Assembly (NCBI GenBank): GCA_016735415.1
Contig: JAERRP010000101.1
Coordinates: 1 to 12,315 of the forward strand
DNA length: 12,315 nucleotides
Direction: 5' to 3'
DNA from: Desulfobacterales bacterium
Lineage (GTDB): Bacteria > Desulfobacterota > Desulfobacteria > Desulfobacterales > UBA5852
Shown: piece by piece, positions 12,129 to 12,315 of the stretch
How positions within the stretch are numbered: position 1 is the stretch's first letter
How the letters are laid out: each line of letters starts with the position of its first letter
The notes under the pieces: model-generated
Seen by the model: the letters and a program-made list of their open reading frames with translations, nothing else
Told to the model about the DNA's origin: nothing
The model's database searches: none
Translations under genes and position numbers: made by a program

Positions 12129-12315
12129 TCAAGAGGCGGCACTTGTTTTATCGGCGGCACTTCCCCAAAAACTGGACTCGGCCAGGCTGTCGTGCCAGTA
12201 AATCGGCGCAATCGCTAAAGCGGTACCGGTCGATGCTGCCAGCACCAATAGTTCGATATCAAATGAGAACGTCCTTACCTTGGTTTCCAGAAGTATTTGT
12301 CTTAAAAGTTTGGCA
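12129..12315 (-). CDS. C-terminal end of a family 2 glycosyltransferase-like protein (partial)
   Basis: The minus frame from the window edge to the TGA at 12129-12131 encodes 61 residues and is open at its 5' end. It reads AKLLRQILLETKVRTFSFDI followed by ELLVLAASTGTALAIAPIYW and HDS. The F-[SA]-F-D-[IV]-E-L-L-x-L-A ... I-x-x-x-P-[IV]-x-W-[HR] pattern is that of the end of DPM1/GtrB-type GT2 glycosyltransferases, which move sugars to or from polyprenyl phosphate. The remaining 18 residues (Ala/Ser-rich, ending TSAAS) are short for the family, so a late frameshift or divergent tail is possible. It converges with the ROK kinase gene; the 155 bases between them contain only weak hairpins (GACGG/CCGTC near 12028-12041, CTTCTT/AAGAAG near 12049-12063) and no clear terminator. 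Confidence 0.5.
   Translation of the reverse strand, partial: AKLLRQILLETKVRTFSFDIELLVLAASTGTALAIAPIYWHDSLAESSFWGSAADKTSAAS

Noticed and set aside
1..12315. CRISPR arrays, tRNA or rRNA genes, insertion sequences, prophage genes.
   Set aside because: I saw no regularly spaced repeats, tRNA-like folds, transposase motifs or phage structural genes.

Overview
The window is GC-rich (high G/C at third codon positions) and reads like a chromosomal segment of a Gram-negative, probably Desulfobacterota (a Desulfosarcina/Desulfobacterales-like sulfate reducer). This placement is an inference from gene content: an outer-membrane lipid transport (Mla) operon, a bifunctional ornithine-lipid-synthase-like protein, a short Cys-rich zinc-binding protein, and SpoIIAA/RsbW-type regulators. 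No database search was possible.

Layout. The left edge (71-365, minus) holds a small unknown gene that appears frameshifted. After a non-coding leader with hairpins, 706-4866 (plus) is an Mla-type operon: an MlaF ATPase carrying an extra C-terminal degenerate GGDEF domain, an RsbW-like ATP-binding protein, an MlaE permease, an MlaD MCE-domain protein and an MlaA/VacJ protein. No mlaC is present. A STAS-domain gene (4919-5257, minus) converges on this operon. Next come a 617-residue fused PlsC-GNAT acyltransferase resembling OlsF (5455-7308), a 73-residue protein with three exact CxxCG-x7-HxC repeats (7484-7705) followed by a clear intrinsic terminator, and a two-component pair on the minus strand (response regulator 7921-8658, histidine kinase 8655-9635, overlapping by 4 bases). 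A probable 35-residue small ORF (9906-10013), a YihG-like lysophosphatidate acyltransferase (10042-10980) and a ROK sugar kinase (11020-11973) follow on the plus strand. The right edge holds the C-terminal end of a family 2 glycosyltransferase-like gene on the minus strand (12129 to beyond the window).

How it fits together. Most genes concern envelope lipids: moving phospholipid between membranes (Mla), making ornithine lipid, and acylating lysophosphatidate. The most interesting point is how the Mla transporter may be controlled. Its ATPase subunit ends in a GGDEF fold that has lost its catalytic motif (GLNQL in place of GG[DE]EF) but keeps an RxxD sequence exactly where the c-di-GMP inhibitory site of PleD lies. 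The next gene is an RsbW/SpoIIAB-type kinase, and a STAS protein with a phosphorylatable serine (the MlaB/SpoIIAA fold) lies at the other end. Together these suggest, as inference, an ABC lipid transporter gated by c-di-GMP binding and/or by Ser-phosphorylation partner switching.
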